From Longimicrobiales bacterium (lineage in GTDB: Bacteria > Gemmatimonadota > Gemmatimonadetes > Longimicrobiales > Gaopeijiaceae): a DNA stretch of 64,000 bases. The stretch lies in contig JANQDZ010000087.1 of NCBI GenBank assembly GCA_028278645.1, forward strand, positions 21,993 through 85,992, in the 5' to 3' direction. The first letter of the stretch is position 1. Every line of letters begins with the position of its first letter. This document shows, piece after piece, positions 42,520-52,135 of this stretch. The notes under the pieces are model-generated. The model searched no databases. It saw only the letters and a list, made by a program, of their open reading frames with translations, and was not told the origin of the DNA. Both the position numbers and the translations under genes were made by a program.

Positions 42520-43956
42520 ATGGAGGGGATCCAGATCCTGGTCGAACTGTGCACTCAGCCGGGAATTCTCTTTGAGAGCCAGTATGTCGACCGTGCGGTG
42601 GTGGCTCTAGAGCCAGAGGGGGCTGACGGTTCTCGGGCGCTGGCCAAGCTGATCGACGAGCTCCTGCGGTGCAGGAGTCCCAAAATCCTACCGGTCCTGG
42701 CGGCAGCCGAACGAGTCGAGCCTACCGACGAGTTGATCGAGGCGGTTCGGGCTGTGAAAAACGCCAGGTTCATAGCCTCGAACCCTGGCCCCGTCGGATT
42801 TGCCCCGGAGATTCAGGGAGGCGGCACGGTGGGCTGGGCGAATGGCACTGGAGAGGAAATCCGGCGACGCTCGGTAAAGGTCTTGGAAACCCTCACAGGT
42901 GCGGTTTTTGATGAAGCACCGATCCTTCGCCCGGGAGCCGATATGGCCGGAGCCGATCTTGGTGAGGCTGACTGGGCCGGAGCGGACTTGAATGGCGTAA
43001 ACCTGAAGGGAGCGAACCTGGAAGGCGCACGCCTTAGGGAGTCCAACCTGGCAGGAGCCAATCTTGAAGGGGCCAGGCTTAAGGGAGCCAATCTCTATTT
43101 TGCCAACCTGACCGGCGCAAACCTACGGGATGCTGATCTTCGGGATACTAACCTCTACGCCGCGACCTTGGTTGACGCCGACTTGGTGGGTGCTGACGTG
43201 ACCGGTGCCAATGTGCAAGGGGGAGTGACGCTTCCCAACGGCCAACAGGGGGATAGGGACGAACTGGTCCAGTTTACCCTGGGAGACCCAGGGGAGCTCG
43301 ACGCGTTCATAGCCGAGGGAAACATCGGAGGGTTGGTAAAAGGACTGGCCTACGAAGACGATCGGATCCGGGAAACCGCCATCGATGCCCTGGGGAAACT
43401 GGGGGAACCAGCCGTACAACCCCTAATCGAGATATTCAGGTCCAAGAACTTCCCAGTTCACGGTCCTGCGGCCGAGGCATTGGGAAAAATCGGTCCACCG
43501 GCCTTCGCCCCTTTGGTGGAGGCGTTGGGGGACAAGAACGATATAGTCCGCTCGAACGCGGCCAGGGCGCTTGGAAACCTCGGTGATCCGAGTGCGGCCG
43601 GGGCCCTAACACCCCTTCTGGAGGACGAGAAGCCCCTGGTCCGGATGGGCGCCGCCGGTGCCCTGGGAAAGCTCGGCCCGGCCGGACTGGAATCGCTGAT
43701 CGGTGCGGTAAAAAGCGAGAACATCTATACGCGCCGGATCGTGACCGATGAGCTGGGGGGATCCGGGGACTCGAGGGCTTTAGAGCCCCTTCTCGGGTGC
43801 TTGGGAGATACGGACAAGTTTGTTCGGAGCGGCGCGGCGTCCGGATTGGGGAAGCTCGGAGATGACACGGCAATCCCGGCGCTCCAGCGAGCCCTCCGCG
43901 ACGAAGATGAGGGGGTCCGTGAAAAAGCGAAGAGAGCTTTGAAAAAGCTGACCTGA
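42520..43956 (+). CDS. Pentapeptide-repeat plus HEAT-repeat scaffold protein
   Basis: A 478-residue protein. After a helical N-terminal part (1-135) comes a pentapeptide-repeat block (about 140-235, repeated A(D/N)LxGA such as ADLNGVNLKGANLEGA) that folds as a right-handed beta-helix, then about seven HEAT/PBS-type repeats (about 250-478, e.g. AAEALGKIGPPAFAPLVEAL). Joining the two solenoids in one chain is uncommon. It lies between the two WD40 giants with gaps of 60 bases on either side, so it is probably a scaffold in the same complex. No enzyme motif is present. Confidence 0.85.
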   Translation: MEGIQILVELCTQPGILFESQYVDRAVVALEPEGADGSRALAKLIDELLRCRSPKILPVLAAAERVEPTDELIEAVRAVKNARFIASNPGPVGFAPEIQGGGTVGWANGTGEEIRRRSVKVLETLTGAVFDEAPILRPGADMAGADLGEADWAGADLNGVNLKGANLEGARLRESNLAGANLEGARLKGANLYFANLTGANLRDADLRDTNLYAATLVDADLVGADVTGANVQGGVTLPNGQQGDRDELVQFTLGDPGELDAFIAEGNIGGLVKGLAYEDDRIRETAIDALGKLGEPAVQPLIEIFRSKNFPVHGPAAEALGKIGPPAFAPLVEALGDKNDIVRSNAARALGNLGDPSAAGALTPLLEDEKPLVRMGAAGALGKLGPAGLESLIGAVKSENIYTRRIVTDELGGSGDSRALEPLLGCLGDTDKFVRSGAASGLGKLGDDTAIPALQRALRDEDEGVREKAKRALKKLT

Positions 43957-44018
43957 CCTGGCTGGCGGGTCCGGTTGGCTTCGACCGGTCCAGGGGGCAA
44001 CCCAATGGAGCAGGAGCC

Positions 44019-45164
44019 ATGAGCGTAGTCCGGAAATGGTTCGGAGGGGGGCGCGGAGGAGACACACTGAACGTCCGAGCCCTCCGGTCTTCGGGGAATA
44101 TCGATGGTCTCTCCAGGGTCCTGCACGATGCTCAAGACCCGCAAGAGCGAAGACAGGCCGCCATGGCCTTGAAGGATTTGGACGACCCCGCGGCTGTGCC
44201 ATCCCTCATCGAGGCGTCCAGGGACGAGGACTGGGAGGTGCGTCTTGCGGCCGTGGCGGCATTGGATGCCATTGGGGACAACCGGGCGTTTGACGCGTTC
44301 TACGACCGCCTGACAAGTGGCCCGGAGGAGTACCCGGTCTTTTTGGCCAGCGTCATCGCGCTGGGGAATCTCCGGGACAGAACGGCGGTACATGCGCTCA
44401 TCCAGGTCCTTGAGTCCTCCGACGTGAACGCTCGCTCGGCGGCGGCGGAGGCCCTCGGGAAGATCGGGGACGGGAAAGCCGTAACACCCCTGGTGCACAG
44501 GTTGGGGGACGATGATGCTTTCGTCCGCCAACTCGCTGTCGGGGCTCTGGCAGCCATTCAAGATCCCACCGTGCTACCGAACCTTCGACCTTTGCTGGAG
44601 GATGAGGACGAAAAGGTGCGGGAGCGGACCCTACAGGCCGTGGAGAAGCTGACCTCCGTCCAAACCAACGATCCGTCTCAGCCCCCGCTGGAGCCGACAA
44701 CGCCACCTGAGAAGGAGGAGGGGACCAGTCCGACCTTCCTCAGGCGAGAAACAAAAGGTAAGAATACTTACGAAACCTACCGGGCCGGGAGCGCCGAGGA
44801 AGCCAGGGTGTTCCTGCATGGTCAGGAGGTGGATAAGCCCTTCCATTACATCCAGGTGGAAACGCCCGACCAAGGAGTTTGGGGCCTGGATAAGGAGGGC
44901 CTCTACCTGGTTCGCCTCCTCGACTGGCAACTCAACCTGGGTCTCGCCGTTTGTGAGGGGACGATCGCAGCAAAGCCGAATCTTTTTGGTCTGCAGAACG
45001 TCCTGCACGGGGGAGCGGACAACTTCTTGGCCCAAATAAGGTGTGGGAGGTGTGGGAAGGAGTGGGACGACGGGATCCGGTATCCTGACCCGACGGTGGT
45101 ACGCTGTCCTGCCTGTGAGGCACACAACACCGTCGATGCCGGTAGGCAGATCCAGCTGGGGTGA
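44019..45164 (+). CDS. HEAT-repeat protein with C-terminal zinc ribbon
   Basis: A 381-residue protein. It begins SVVRKWFGGG, a short motif like those of other island proteins. Residues about 20-210 are HEAT/PBS repeats (AAMALKDLDDPAAVPSLIEA, AAEALGKIGDGKAVTPLVHR). A linker rich in Pro and Glu leads to a novel-looking domain (about 240-335, YRAGSAEEARVFLHGQEV, FHYIQVETPDQGVWGLD) and a zinc ribbon CGRC...CPAC (about 342-372). HEAT units resemble those of the preceding gene, so the two share ancestry. Adaptor role is inferred. Confidence 0.8.
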   Translation: MSVVRKWFGGGRGGDTLNVRALRSSGNIDGLSRVLHDAQDPQERRQAAMALKDLDDPAAVPSLIEASRDEDWEVRLAAVAALDAIGDNRAFDAFYDRLTSGPEEYPVFLASVIALGNLRDRTAVHALIQVLESSDVNARSAAAEALGKIGDGKAVTPLVHRLGDDDAFVRQLAVGALAAIQDPTVLPNLRPLLEDEDEKVRERTLQAVEKLTSVQTNDPSQPPLEPTTPPEKEEGTSPTFLRRETKGKNTYETYRAGSAEEARVFLHGQEVDKPFHYIQVETPDQGVWGLDKEGLYLVRLLDWQLNLGLAVCEGTIAAKPNLFGLQNVLHGGADNFLAQIRCGRCGKEWDDGIRYPDPTVVRCPACEAHNTVDAGRQIQLG

Positions 45165-45175
45165 GCTAAACCAAC

Positions 45176-48100
45176 GTGATCGAGTCCCGCAACGTTTTTC
45201 GCATCTTTGTCAGCTCCACCTTTACCGACCTGAAGGCCGAGCGAGAAACCCTTCAGCAGCGAGTATTCCCCCGCCTCAGGGAGCTATGCCAAAAGCACGG
45301 GGCACGGCTGCAGGCCATCGACCTCCGCTGGGGCATTAGCGAAGAAGCTTCGCTGGACCAGAAGACGATGCCCATTTGCCTGGGTGAGATCGCCCGGTGC
45401 CAGGCGATTACCCCCAAGCCGAACTTCATCGTACTCCTGGGGGATCGGTACGGTTGGCGTCCGCCTCCAGCCCGGATAGAGGCACGAGAGTTCGAGGAAC
45501 TCCTAGCCCACTTCACGCCTTCCGAGAAAGCCCTGGTGGAGCGCTGGTATCGTCGAGACGACAATGCGGTGCCGCCGGAATACCTCCTTCAGCCGCGAAC
45601 GAAGGGAGGGGAGTACGAGGATCCCGAGACTTGGAGCCCCGTGGAAAAGAAGGTGCGGAGATCTCTGGCCGACGCGGCACAGGCCGCCGGGTTCGGGGCG
45701 GCACGCCTCCTCCCCTACCAGACTTCGGCCACGCATCAGGAGATCCTAGCCGGAGCTTTAGGAATACCCGATGCCGCCGATCACGTCTTCTGTTTTTTCC
45801 GATCCCTCACCGGGGAACCAACAGGCGGGCAAGGAGGAGAGTTCTTCGATCTCCTGGAAGATGGCAGACCGGACCGGGAAGCGCGGGAACGTCTTGAGGG
45901 GTTGAAGCGGCAACTGCGAAGAGCGTTGCCAGGAAACGTCAACGAGTACGAGGCCCATTGGAACCCGTCGGGAATCAGCACCGACCACCTCGATCGGTTG
46001 GCGGAGGAGGTATATCGGAGCCTGTCCAGTGTTATCCGGAGCGAGATCGGATCCCTGGAAGCCCAGGATCCTCTGGACTTGGAGGTAAAGCGGCAGGAAG
46101 CCTTCGCCGAACAGAGGGCGGGCTCCTTCTGCGGACGGGCTAAGATCCTCAGCCGAATCGCCGAATATATTGCTGGGTCCGAGCCCCACGCCCTGGGGCT
46201 TTGGGGTGAGTCGGGATCGGGGAAATCGAGCCTCATGGCCAGCGCCGCCCTCCAGGCCCGCCGTGACCACCCCGAATCCATAGTCATCTGCCGATTCCTC
46301 GGAGCGACCCCGGATTCCTCCAGCGGCCGTACCCTCCTCCGGTCAGTTTTCGGCCAACTTGCCCGCGAGCTGGAGGAAAGCCCAGGCATCATACCGGACC
46401 GATTCGAGGAACTGGTTATGAGCCTGCCGGCCTGGCTGGCTTCGGCCACCGCGGCTCGCCCCATAATCTTGTTCCTCGATGGGCTGGATCACCTCTCTGT
46501 CGTGGACCCTGCTCGCAAGCTGATCTGGCTCCCCGCCGAGCTCCCAGACCATGTTCGAGTTGTGGTTTCCTCGCTCCCAGGGGAGTGCCTTTCGTCTCTC
46601 CAAGCGAAGCTCCCGACCTCCGCTCTTGTCGAGGTGGGCCCAATGGCATCTTCGGAAGGGGCGGAAATCCTGGATCGCGGGCTCACCGAAGCCGGAAGGA
46701 CCCTCACCCCGAGCCAGAGAGACCGGATTCTCACGGCTTTTCAGGCGAACGGGCTTCCACTCTTTCTTCGGATGGCGACGAACGAGGCGGTAGGCTGGAC
46801 GTCGTACAACGAAGACCTCAGGCTCGAGGACACCGTCGACGGCATGATCCGAGCCCTCTTCGCCCGACTGTCCGACGACACGAATCACGGATCGGCTCTC
46901 GTCCACCGCACTCTCGGGTTCCTGGCCGCATCCCGCCGGGGATTGGCGGAAGATGAGCTTCTGGACCTCCTGTCCACCGACTCAGACGTCATGGACGACT
47001 TTCGGAAGCGGGCCGTCAGGTCCCCCGTCGTTCAACGTCTCCCGGTGGTGGTTTGGTCAAGGTTCTTTTTGGACCTGGAGCCATACCTGGCCCTAAAGCC
47101 GGTGGACGGTGTCAACGTCCTCGAGTTTTTCCACCGGACCAGCTTCGGCAAGGTTGTGGCCGAAGAGATCATGAAAACCGAGGGGCCTGAGCTCCACCGG
47201 GTTTTGGCCCGGTATTATGCCGAACAACCCAACCGGCGGAGAGGAGAGGGTGAGCCTCAGCCCTCCTTGCGGAAGTTCACGGAGCTGCCCTTCCAACTTG
47301 TCCGGGGGGGCCTCTGGGAGGAGCTTCGTGAAACTCTTTCCGACCTCGACTTCCTCCAGGCAAAAACGGAAGCCACCGGGCCCTGGTCATTGGACGAGGA
47401 CTTCGAGGAGGCGCTGAGGACCGGGTGCCCCCACGGGGACCTGGGCATGATCCAGGATGTGGTCAGACTCTCCGCGTCCGTGCTCCTCCTTCGGCCGGCG
47501 GAGCTTCCTGGGCAGCTCCTGGGCCGCCTCCCTGAAGGGGCTTCTGCGGAGGTGGAGGGCCTTCGTGATCAAGCGAGATCCTGGATTGGGAATCCGTGGC
47601 TTTGTCCTCATTTGCCATCCCTCGCCCCTCCAGGAGGGCCGTTCATAAGGGCCCTCGCCGGCCACACCGATTGGATTCGGAGCATCGCCGTCACGGCGGA
47701 CGGGCGAAAGGCGGTTTCGGGAGCCGATGACTGGACGGTCCGGATCTGGGACCTGGAAGACGGGGAGGAGCTCCTGGCGCTGGAAGGGCACCAGGGTCCG
47801 GTGCTGGGCGTGGCATGCATAACCGGCGGGCCACTGGTGGTCTCTGCTTCCCAGGATGGGACGCTCCGCGTCTGGAATCTGGCGAAGGGGAGCGAAGAGG
47901 CCACCTTGGATTGTGGTGGAGACCCCCAGACTGCGGTGGCGGTGACGGCCGGCGGAGAAAGGATGATATCCGGCTCGGCCCGGGGCGTGGTTCGGGTTTG
48001 GGAAACCGGCTCATGGACTCAAACCAACCAGGTCCGTCTGCACAAAAGCCGCATCAATGGGATAACTCCGTCGGCCGACGGCCGGAGCGTCCTCGCGGCG

Positions 48101-49405
48101 TCTTCCACGGGCACGATCACCGTTCTCGACCTCGAGACCGAGGCCGCTGACCGGACACTGGGGGCCCACGAAAACAAGGCGCTGGCGGTAGCCTCCCTCC
48201 CGCGCGGGGACATTGTCGTGTCAGGGGGGGCTGACAACCAGGTAAGGGTTTGGGACCTGGGCGAGGGTCGGGAGACTCGCACCCTGAAGGGCCACGGAGA
48301 TTGGGTCCGGGATGTGGCGGTGATCCCTGGCCTGACCCGTGTGGTATCCGCCTCCGACGACCGGACTCTAAGGGTGTGGGACCTCAAGACCGGGGCTGCT
48401 TTGGGCGAGTTCTCGGGCCACACCGCTGCTGTGGGTTGTGTGACGGTCTCCCCAGATGGCCGTCGGGTCCTTTCCGGGTCGGGAGATCACACAATCAGAC
48501 TCTGGGACCCTGCCCGAACCGGAGTCGGGAACCGGATCCTCGGCCATCCGGAATGGGGGGTCACGGCTCTGGCGTTGGCCCCCGACGGCCAGATCGGGAT
48601 CTCCGGCTCGAACGACAGGACTCTGAAGGTATGGGACCTTGGGAGCGGTGAAGAAATTCGGACGCTGAAAGGACACCGAGGTGGTGTCCAGGGAGTGGCA
48701 TTGACTGACGACGGCGCCATGGCCGTCTCAGCATCACATGACAAAACCCTTTTGGTCTGGGATCTCAGGAACGGCGCGCTTGTCCGGACCCTCTCCGGCC
48801 ACAGGGGCTGGGTCAACGCGGTAGCTCTGACCCCTGACGGATCCATTGCCGTATCGGCCTCTCACGACGAGTCACTCTCGGTGTGGGACCCCCGTTCGGG
48901 GCGGGAGATCCGCGCCCTCTACTCCCACGGAGATGACGTCACGGACGTGGCCTTGAGCCCCGACGGACGACAGGCCATTTCCTCGTCCTTCGATGGGTCC
49001 GTCATCCTCTGGGACCTGGATCGTGGCCGGGTTCTTCAACGGTTCTGGGGACATGTCGGCGGAATCCGGACTGCCGCAATCAGCCCGGATGGCCGCCTGG
49101 GGGTATCTGGCGGGGAGGACGGAACCGTCAGGATCTGGGATCTGGCGACAGGGGAGGCGGTGCGGATCCTGAACGGTCACCAGGGCGTAGTGTGGACGGT
49201 CTCAACCACCCCTGACGGCGCCTACCTGGTCTCCGGCGGAGCAGACTCCACCGTCAGAATCTGGGCTCTGGCCACCGGTGAGCCCGTGGCCGTCTTTACG
49301 GGGGACAGCCCGATCCTGTCAAGCGCGGCGGGAGCCTACGGGTCGAAGATCCTGGCCGGCGAGGCCCACTCCCGAATTCACCTCCTGGAACTGAAAGCCC
49401 CGTAG
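45176..49405 (+). CDS. DUF4062-STAND NTPase-WD40 protein, copy 2
   Basis: A 1409-residue paralogue of the 37879 gene (GTG start, 11 bases after the HEAT/zinc gene). DUF4062 near residues 5-115 (FRIFVSSTFTDLKAERETL, QAIDLRWGISEEAS, NFIVLLGDRYGWRPPP), NTPase with Walker A GESGSGKS (344-351) and Walker B PIILFLDGLDHL (Asp435), and from about residue 825 fourteen WD40 units, mostly canonical (e.g. SGHRGWVNAVALTPDGSIAV). The propeller region is more regular than in copy 1. The N-terminal two thirds are alike and the WD40 parts diverge, as expected if they recognise different ligands. Confidence 0.93.
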   Translation: MIESRNVFRIFVSSTFTDLKAERETLQQRVFPRLRELCQKHGARLQAIDLRWGISEEASLDQKTMPICLGEIARCQAITPKPNFIVLLGDRYGWRPPPARIEAREFEELLAHFTPSEKALVERWYRRDDNAVPPEYLLQPRTKGGEYEDPETWSPVEKKVRRSLADAAQAAGFGAARLLPYQTSATHQEILAGALGIPDAADHVFCFFRSLTGEPTGGQGGEFFDLLEDGRPDREARERLEGLKRQLRRALPGNVNEYEAHWNPSGISTDHLDRLAEEVYRSLSSVIRSEIGSLEAQDPLDLEVKRQEAFAEQRAGSFCGRAKILSRIAEYIAGSEPHALGLWGESGSGKSSLMASAALQARRDHPESIVICRFLGATPDSSSGRTLLRSVFGQLARELEESPGIIPDRFEELVMSLPAWLASATAARPIILFLDGLDHLSVVDPARKLIWLPAELPDHVRVVVSSLPGECLSSLQAKLPTSALVEVGPMASSEGAEILDRGLTEAGRTLTPSQRDRILTAFQANGLPLFLRMATNEAVGWTSYNEDLRLEDTVDGMIRALFARLSDDTNHGSALVHRTLGFLAASRRGLAEDELLDLLSTDSDVMDDFRKRAVRSPVVQRLPVVVWSRFFLDLEPYLALKPVDGVNVLEFFHRTSFGKVVAEEIMKTEGPELHRVLARYYAEQPNRRRGEGEPQPSLRKFTELPFQLVRGGLWEELRETLSDLDFLQAKTEATGPWSLDEDFEEALRTGCPHGDLGMIQDVVRLSASVLLLRPAELPGQLLGRLPEGASAEVEGLRDQARSWIGNPWLCPHLPSLAPPGGPFIRALAGHTDWIRSIAVTADGRKAVSGADDWTVRIWDLEDGEELLALEGHQGPVLGVACITGGPLVVSASQDGTLRVWNLAKGSEEATLDCGGDPQTAVAVTAGGERMISGSARGVVRVWETGSWTQTNQVRLHKSRINGITPSADGRSVLAASSTGTITVLDLETEAADRTLGAHENKALAVASLPRGDIVVSGGADNQVRVWDLGEGRETRTLKGHGDWVRDVAVIPGLTRVVSASDDRTLRVWDLKTGAALGEFSGHTAAVGCVTVSPDGRRVLSGSGDHTIRLWDPARTGVGNRILGHPEWGVTALALAPDGQIGISGSNDRTLKVWDLGSGEEIRTLKGHRGGVQGVALTDDGAMAVSASHDKTLLVWDLRNGALVRTLSGHRGWVNAVALTPDGSIAVSASHDESLSVWDPRSGREIRALYSHGDDVTDVALSPDGRQAISSSFDGSVILWDLDRGRVLQRFWGHVGGIRTAAISPDGRLGVSGGEDGTVRIWDLATGEAVRILNGHQGVVWTVSTTPDGAYLVSGGADSTVRIWALATGEPVAVFTGDSPILSSAAGAYGSKILAGEAHSRIHLLELKAP

Positions 49406-49429
49406 TTTCCTGCGTCCTTCCGCCCTCAG

Positions 49430-49939
49430 CTACTCCCCCGGACCCTCCTCTTTCCGGACGGCCGCCATCCAGAGGAACTTCACGCCCGGATCGGGGGATT
49501 CCTTGAACGGCCGCAGATCGTACTCATCGGGTGAGAGATTTCTTTCCTGCAACAACTTCTTCATCTCCCCCGGCAGTTTTTCCTCGGCGTCGTCTTCCAT
49601 AGCGGACAGGGGTTTTCCTCCGCCCAGGAAGTGCATGTTCTTCATCATGGAGGGGGACATCCCAGGCTGGTTGAACATGTTCCCCATGACTCCCGGCGGC
49701 AGTCCGGGAGCAGCGCCGCTACCCAATAGGCCAAACCGGACGTAAGCGTCCTCGTTCAGCCGGAGGCCTGGATGAGCCCTGGCCAAGGCTCTCTTTGCCA
49801 GTTTCTTGAGTGGGTCGCCGCTGGCCGCCTGCACCGGGATGTCGGGTTCATGGACGCAAAGCACAAGCATGGCGTCAACCGTCCCACCACCAGCCCCCTT
49901 TCCCCCGAAGATCTTTCCCAGCTTTGCCATGATGGTCAT
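49430..49939 (-). CDS. Island hypothetical protein
   Basis: A 169-residue protein, last in the leftward operon. AAGGAG nine bases before the ATG supports the start. N-terminus IMAKLGKIFGGKGAGG resembles the short motif of other island proteins. The middle is Gly/Pro/Met-rich (about residues 75-105, GLPPGVMGNMFNQPGMSPSM) and the C-terminal half is charged. No known domain. Confidence 0.65.
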   Translation of the reverse strand: MTIMAKLGKIFGGKGAGGGTVDAMLVLCVHEPDIPVQAASGDPLKKLAKRALARAHPGLRLNEDAYVRFGLLGSGAAPGLPPGVMGNMFNQPGMSPSMMKNMHFLGGGKPLSAMEDDAEEKLPGEMKKLLQERNLSPDEYDLRPFKESPDPGVKFLWMAAVRKEEGPGE

Positions 49940-49955
49940 TCCGACACTCTCCTTC

Positions 49956-52055
49956 CTAGCCTTCCTGGTCCTGTTGGCCCGCCGATGCGAGAAGTTGGAA
50001 AACTTGGTTCACCGCTGCCTTGGCGACACCTGTCTGCCATGCCTCCACGAGCTGTCGATTGAGTTCCACGGGTGGGGTAAGTTCGAACTTCTCCGAGGCC
50101 GACGCATAAACCAACGCGGCGTTCTCCACCGAACTGGCCTCCTCTGCGAACTCTGTTAGGCCCTGAACGATGATCTGATCCCTACGTGTGGGGGAAAGCG
50201 CTCCCACCTCGGCGGCCGATGAAACACAAAATGCCAGGGGAGCCCCGGGGGGAAACTTCAGTGAGATTTGGCCACCTCCCACCGCCCACGTCCGGCCCTT
50301 CTCCACCAATTCTCTCTTCAGCCACCTCATGTGATCCCGAATGAAAACGTCCGGATCCGCGACCAAAACTCTTCGGCACCGCTCGAGTACCGCGTTCCTG
50401 AGGAAGTTCACCATCAACACGTTTTCATCGGGTTGAATGGCAATCCACATGCTTTTCAGGATGGATCGCACGGCCTCTGGTTCCTGGTCCCCCCAAGCTA
50501 CCATTGCTCGAACCAGAGCACGGTCCACATGGGCATGGGCGTACTCCCCGTAGCCCTCGATCCTGACGTATTCCGAGAACTGGCTGGCCTGCCCTTCATC
50601 CGGCTTGTACGACGAATACAGGGGGTTTTGGGTCAGGTACTCCTGAATCTGCTCCTCGAATGGTTTCTCAGACGCCGTCAAGCTGGCCCAGAAGCCCTTC
50701 GGCTCACCGTCTTCGTCCTCCTCTACTACATCCACCCACATGGCGCCGGGGACACTCCCACCGCCTTCGACCGTCGCCGCCTTCAGGAACGCCACCTGGT
50801 TCCCCTCCGATCCCAGGGCGAGAAACTGGCCGATGGGATCTCCGGACATGTCCTCTGGGGAGATGGCGGCCGCAGCTGTATCGGGATCGTTGATCAGCCA
50901 AGCCCGGCGGATTCGGGGGATAAGATTCTGGGCGTTCTTTGAACTGCGGGCGAGGGCGAGCGCGGCCTCTCCCATTCCCTTTCTAACCAGGCTGACGAAG
51001 AACCATGCTTCGGCCGAGCTATTGCTCCTCGTCTGGACCAGGAGCTCCCGGTGCAACTCAAAAGTGTTTTCATCCGTTACTCTAGCCCCCGCATAGTGTG
51101 CCTTGGCGAACGGAGTCAGGTATTCCGGAGTTCTGTCCAGGAGCCTTGCCACGGTACTGTGTTCAATCTCTTCCGTGGATGAACAGGTTTCGAGAACGGT
51201 CCCTAGCAGCCCAAAGCGTTCCGGCCATTTCTTGTCCAGGTGCTGGGTGGTGGTCAGCAGTTTCCAGAGGGTCGTAAGGAGGTCGGAAGCGACCTCCTCG
51301 CAACCTCCTTTGGCCTGAAAGAGGATGAGCTTCACAAAGGGGGTGAAGGCTGTCGAAAGGTCGGACTCATCGGCCCCGGCCAGGATCGCCTCCAACTTTC
51401 CCACGAGCTTCGAGCCCACCTTCTCCGCCAAGTCCTTCGGCAGAAAGTACTCAGGAGGGTCCTCCTCCAGGACGGCCAACGCGAGCCCGACTGCCGCCTT
51501 TGTGCCCGCCCCCTCCGCCAGAATCTCCCACTCTTCAGGGGTCAACGTTGCAGCGGTGTTCAGCCTCTTGACCAGGTTGTCCCGGGCCTCCCCGGAGAGG
51601 TGGCCGCAGAGGCGCAGAGCTTCTTTCCGGTCGATCCCGGCCCAAGCACTTACCACGGCAGCCCACGAACGTGCCTTCCCCGTAGGCCACTTCCGTTTGT
51701 TTATCCGGGATTCGCAATCCCTGAGGAGGTCTCTCGCACCGGGAGTTCCTGCCAGATGAAGACCCGTGGCCGCTTCCGCGTCGCCCAGGATTTCACCAGC
51801 GAAGCCTTTCACCTCCTTCCCCGCGTGGGCTTCCATGGTTTCCCGAACCCCACCCAAAAGTGATTGGAGGTCCGGGGGGACTTTGTGCTGGAGCTTGGAG
51901 AGTTGCCCCCAGTACCCTTCCGCCCTCTCCGGTGCAAAAAGCAGGGATGCCCCGCACAGGCGAAGCAAAATCACCGCTCTCGGGACCTCCTTTAGCTCTG
52001 GGTTGGACAATAGCGGGTCGAAAGAGTCCAGGATCGTGCTATGGGTCTGCCCCAT
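49956..52055 (-). CDS. Large helical hypothetical protein
   Basis: A 699-residue soluble protein, predicted almost all helical, with no recognised domain or catalytic motif. Start ATG at 52055 preceded by AGGAGG. Blocks such as ARSWAAVVSAWAGIDRKEAL and LALARSSKNAQNLIPRIRRA suggest an irregular alpha-solenoid (TPR/HEAT-like), and a less helical part lies near residues 415-470. It sits in the Clp/YbjN operon, 80 bases after the YbjN-like gene, so it probably works with the unfoldase, perhaps as substrate adaptor or target. That is inference. Confidence 0.75.
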   Translation of the reverse strand: MGQTHSTILDSFDPLLSNPELKEVPRAVILLRLCGASLLFAPERAEGYWGQLSKLQHKVPPDLQSLLGGVRETMEAHAGKEVKGFAGEILGDAEAATGLHLAGTPGARDLLRDCESRINKRKWPTGKARSWAAVVSAWAGIDRKEALRLCGHLSGEARDNLVKRLNTAATLTPEEWEILAEGAGTKAAVGLALAVLEEDPPEYFLPKDLAEKVGSKLVGKLEAILAGADESDLSTAFTPFVKLILFQAKGGCEEVASDLLTTLWKLLTTTQHLDKKWPERFGLLGTVLETCSSTEEIEHSTVARLLDRTPEYLTPFAKAHYAGARVTDENTFELHRELLVQTRSNSSAEAWFFVSLVRKGMGEAALALARSSKNAQNLIPRIRRAWLINDPDTAAAAISPEDMSGDPIGQFLALGSEGNQVAFLKAATVEGGGSVPGAMWVDVVEEDEDGEPKGFWASLTASEKPFEEQIQEYLTQNPLYSSYKPDEGQASQFSEYVRIEGYGEYAHAHVDRALVRAMVAWGDQEPEAVRSILKSMWIAIQPDENVLMVNFLRNAVLERCRRVLVADPDVFIRDHMRWLKRELVEKGRTWAVGGGQISLKFPPGAPLAFCVSSAAEVGALSPTRRDQIIVQGLTEFAEEASSVENAALVYASASEKFELTPPVELNRQLVEAWQTGVAKAAVNQVFQLLASAGQQDQEG

Positions 52056-52135
52056 GGTTTCCTCCTAGGTGGTTCACCTATTGGCCAGTGGCGGAGTTGA
52101 AAGGCTACGCGCTTCCCATCACCGCACGGCTTAGC

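Noticed and set aside
43436..44561. Two overlapping minus-strand frames of 209 and 278 residues
   Set aside because: Antisense shadows of the HEAT-repeat genes, which have strong coding evidence.
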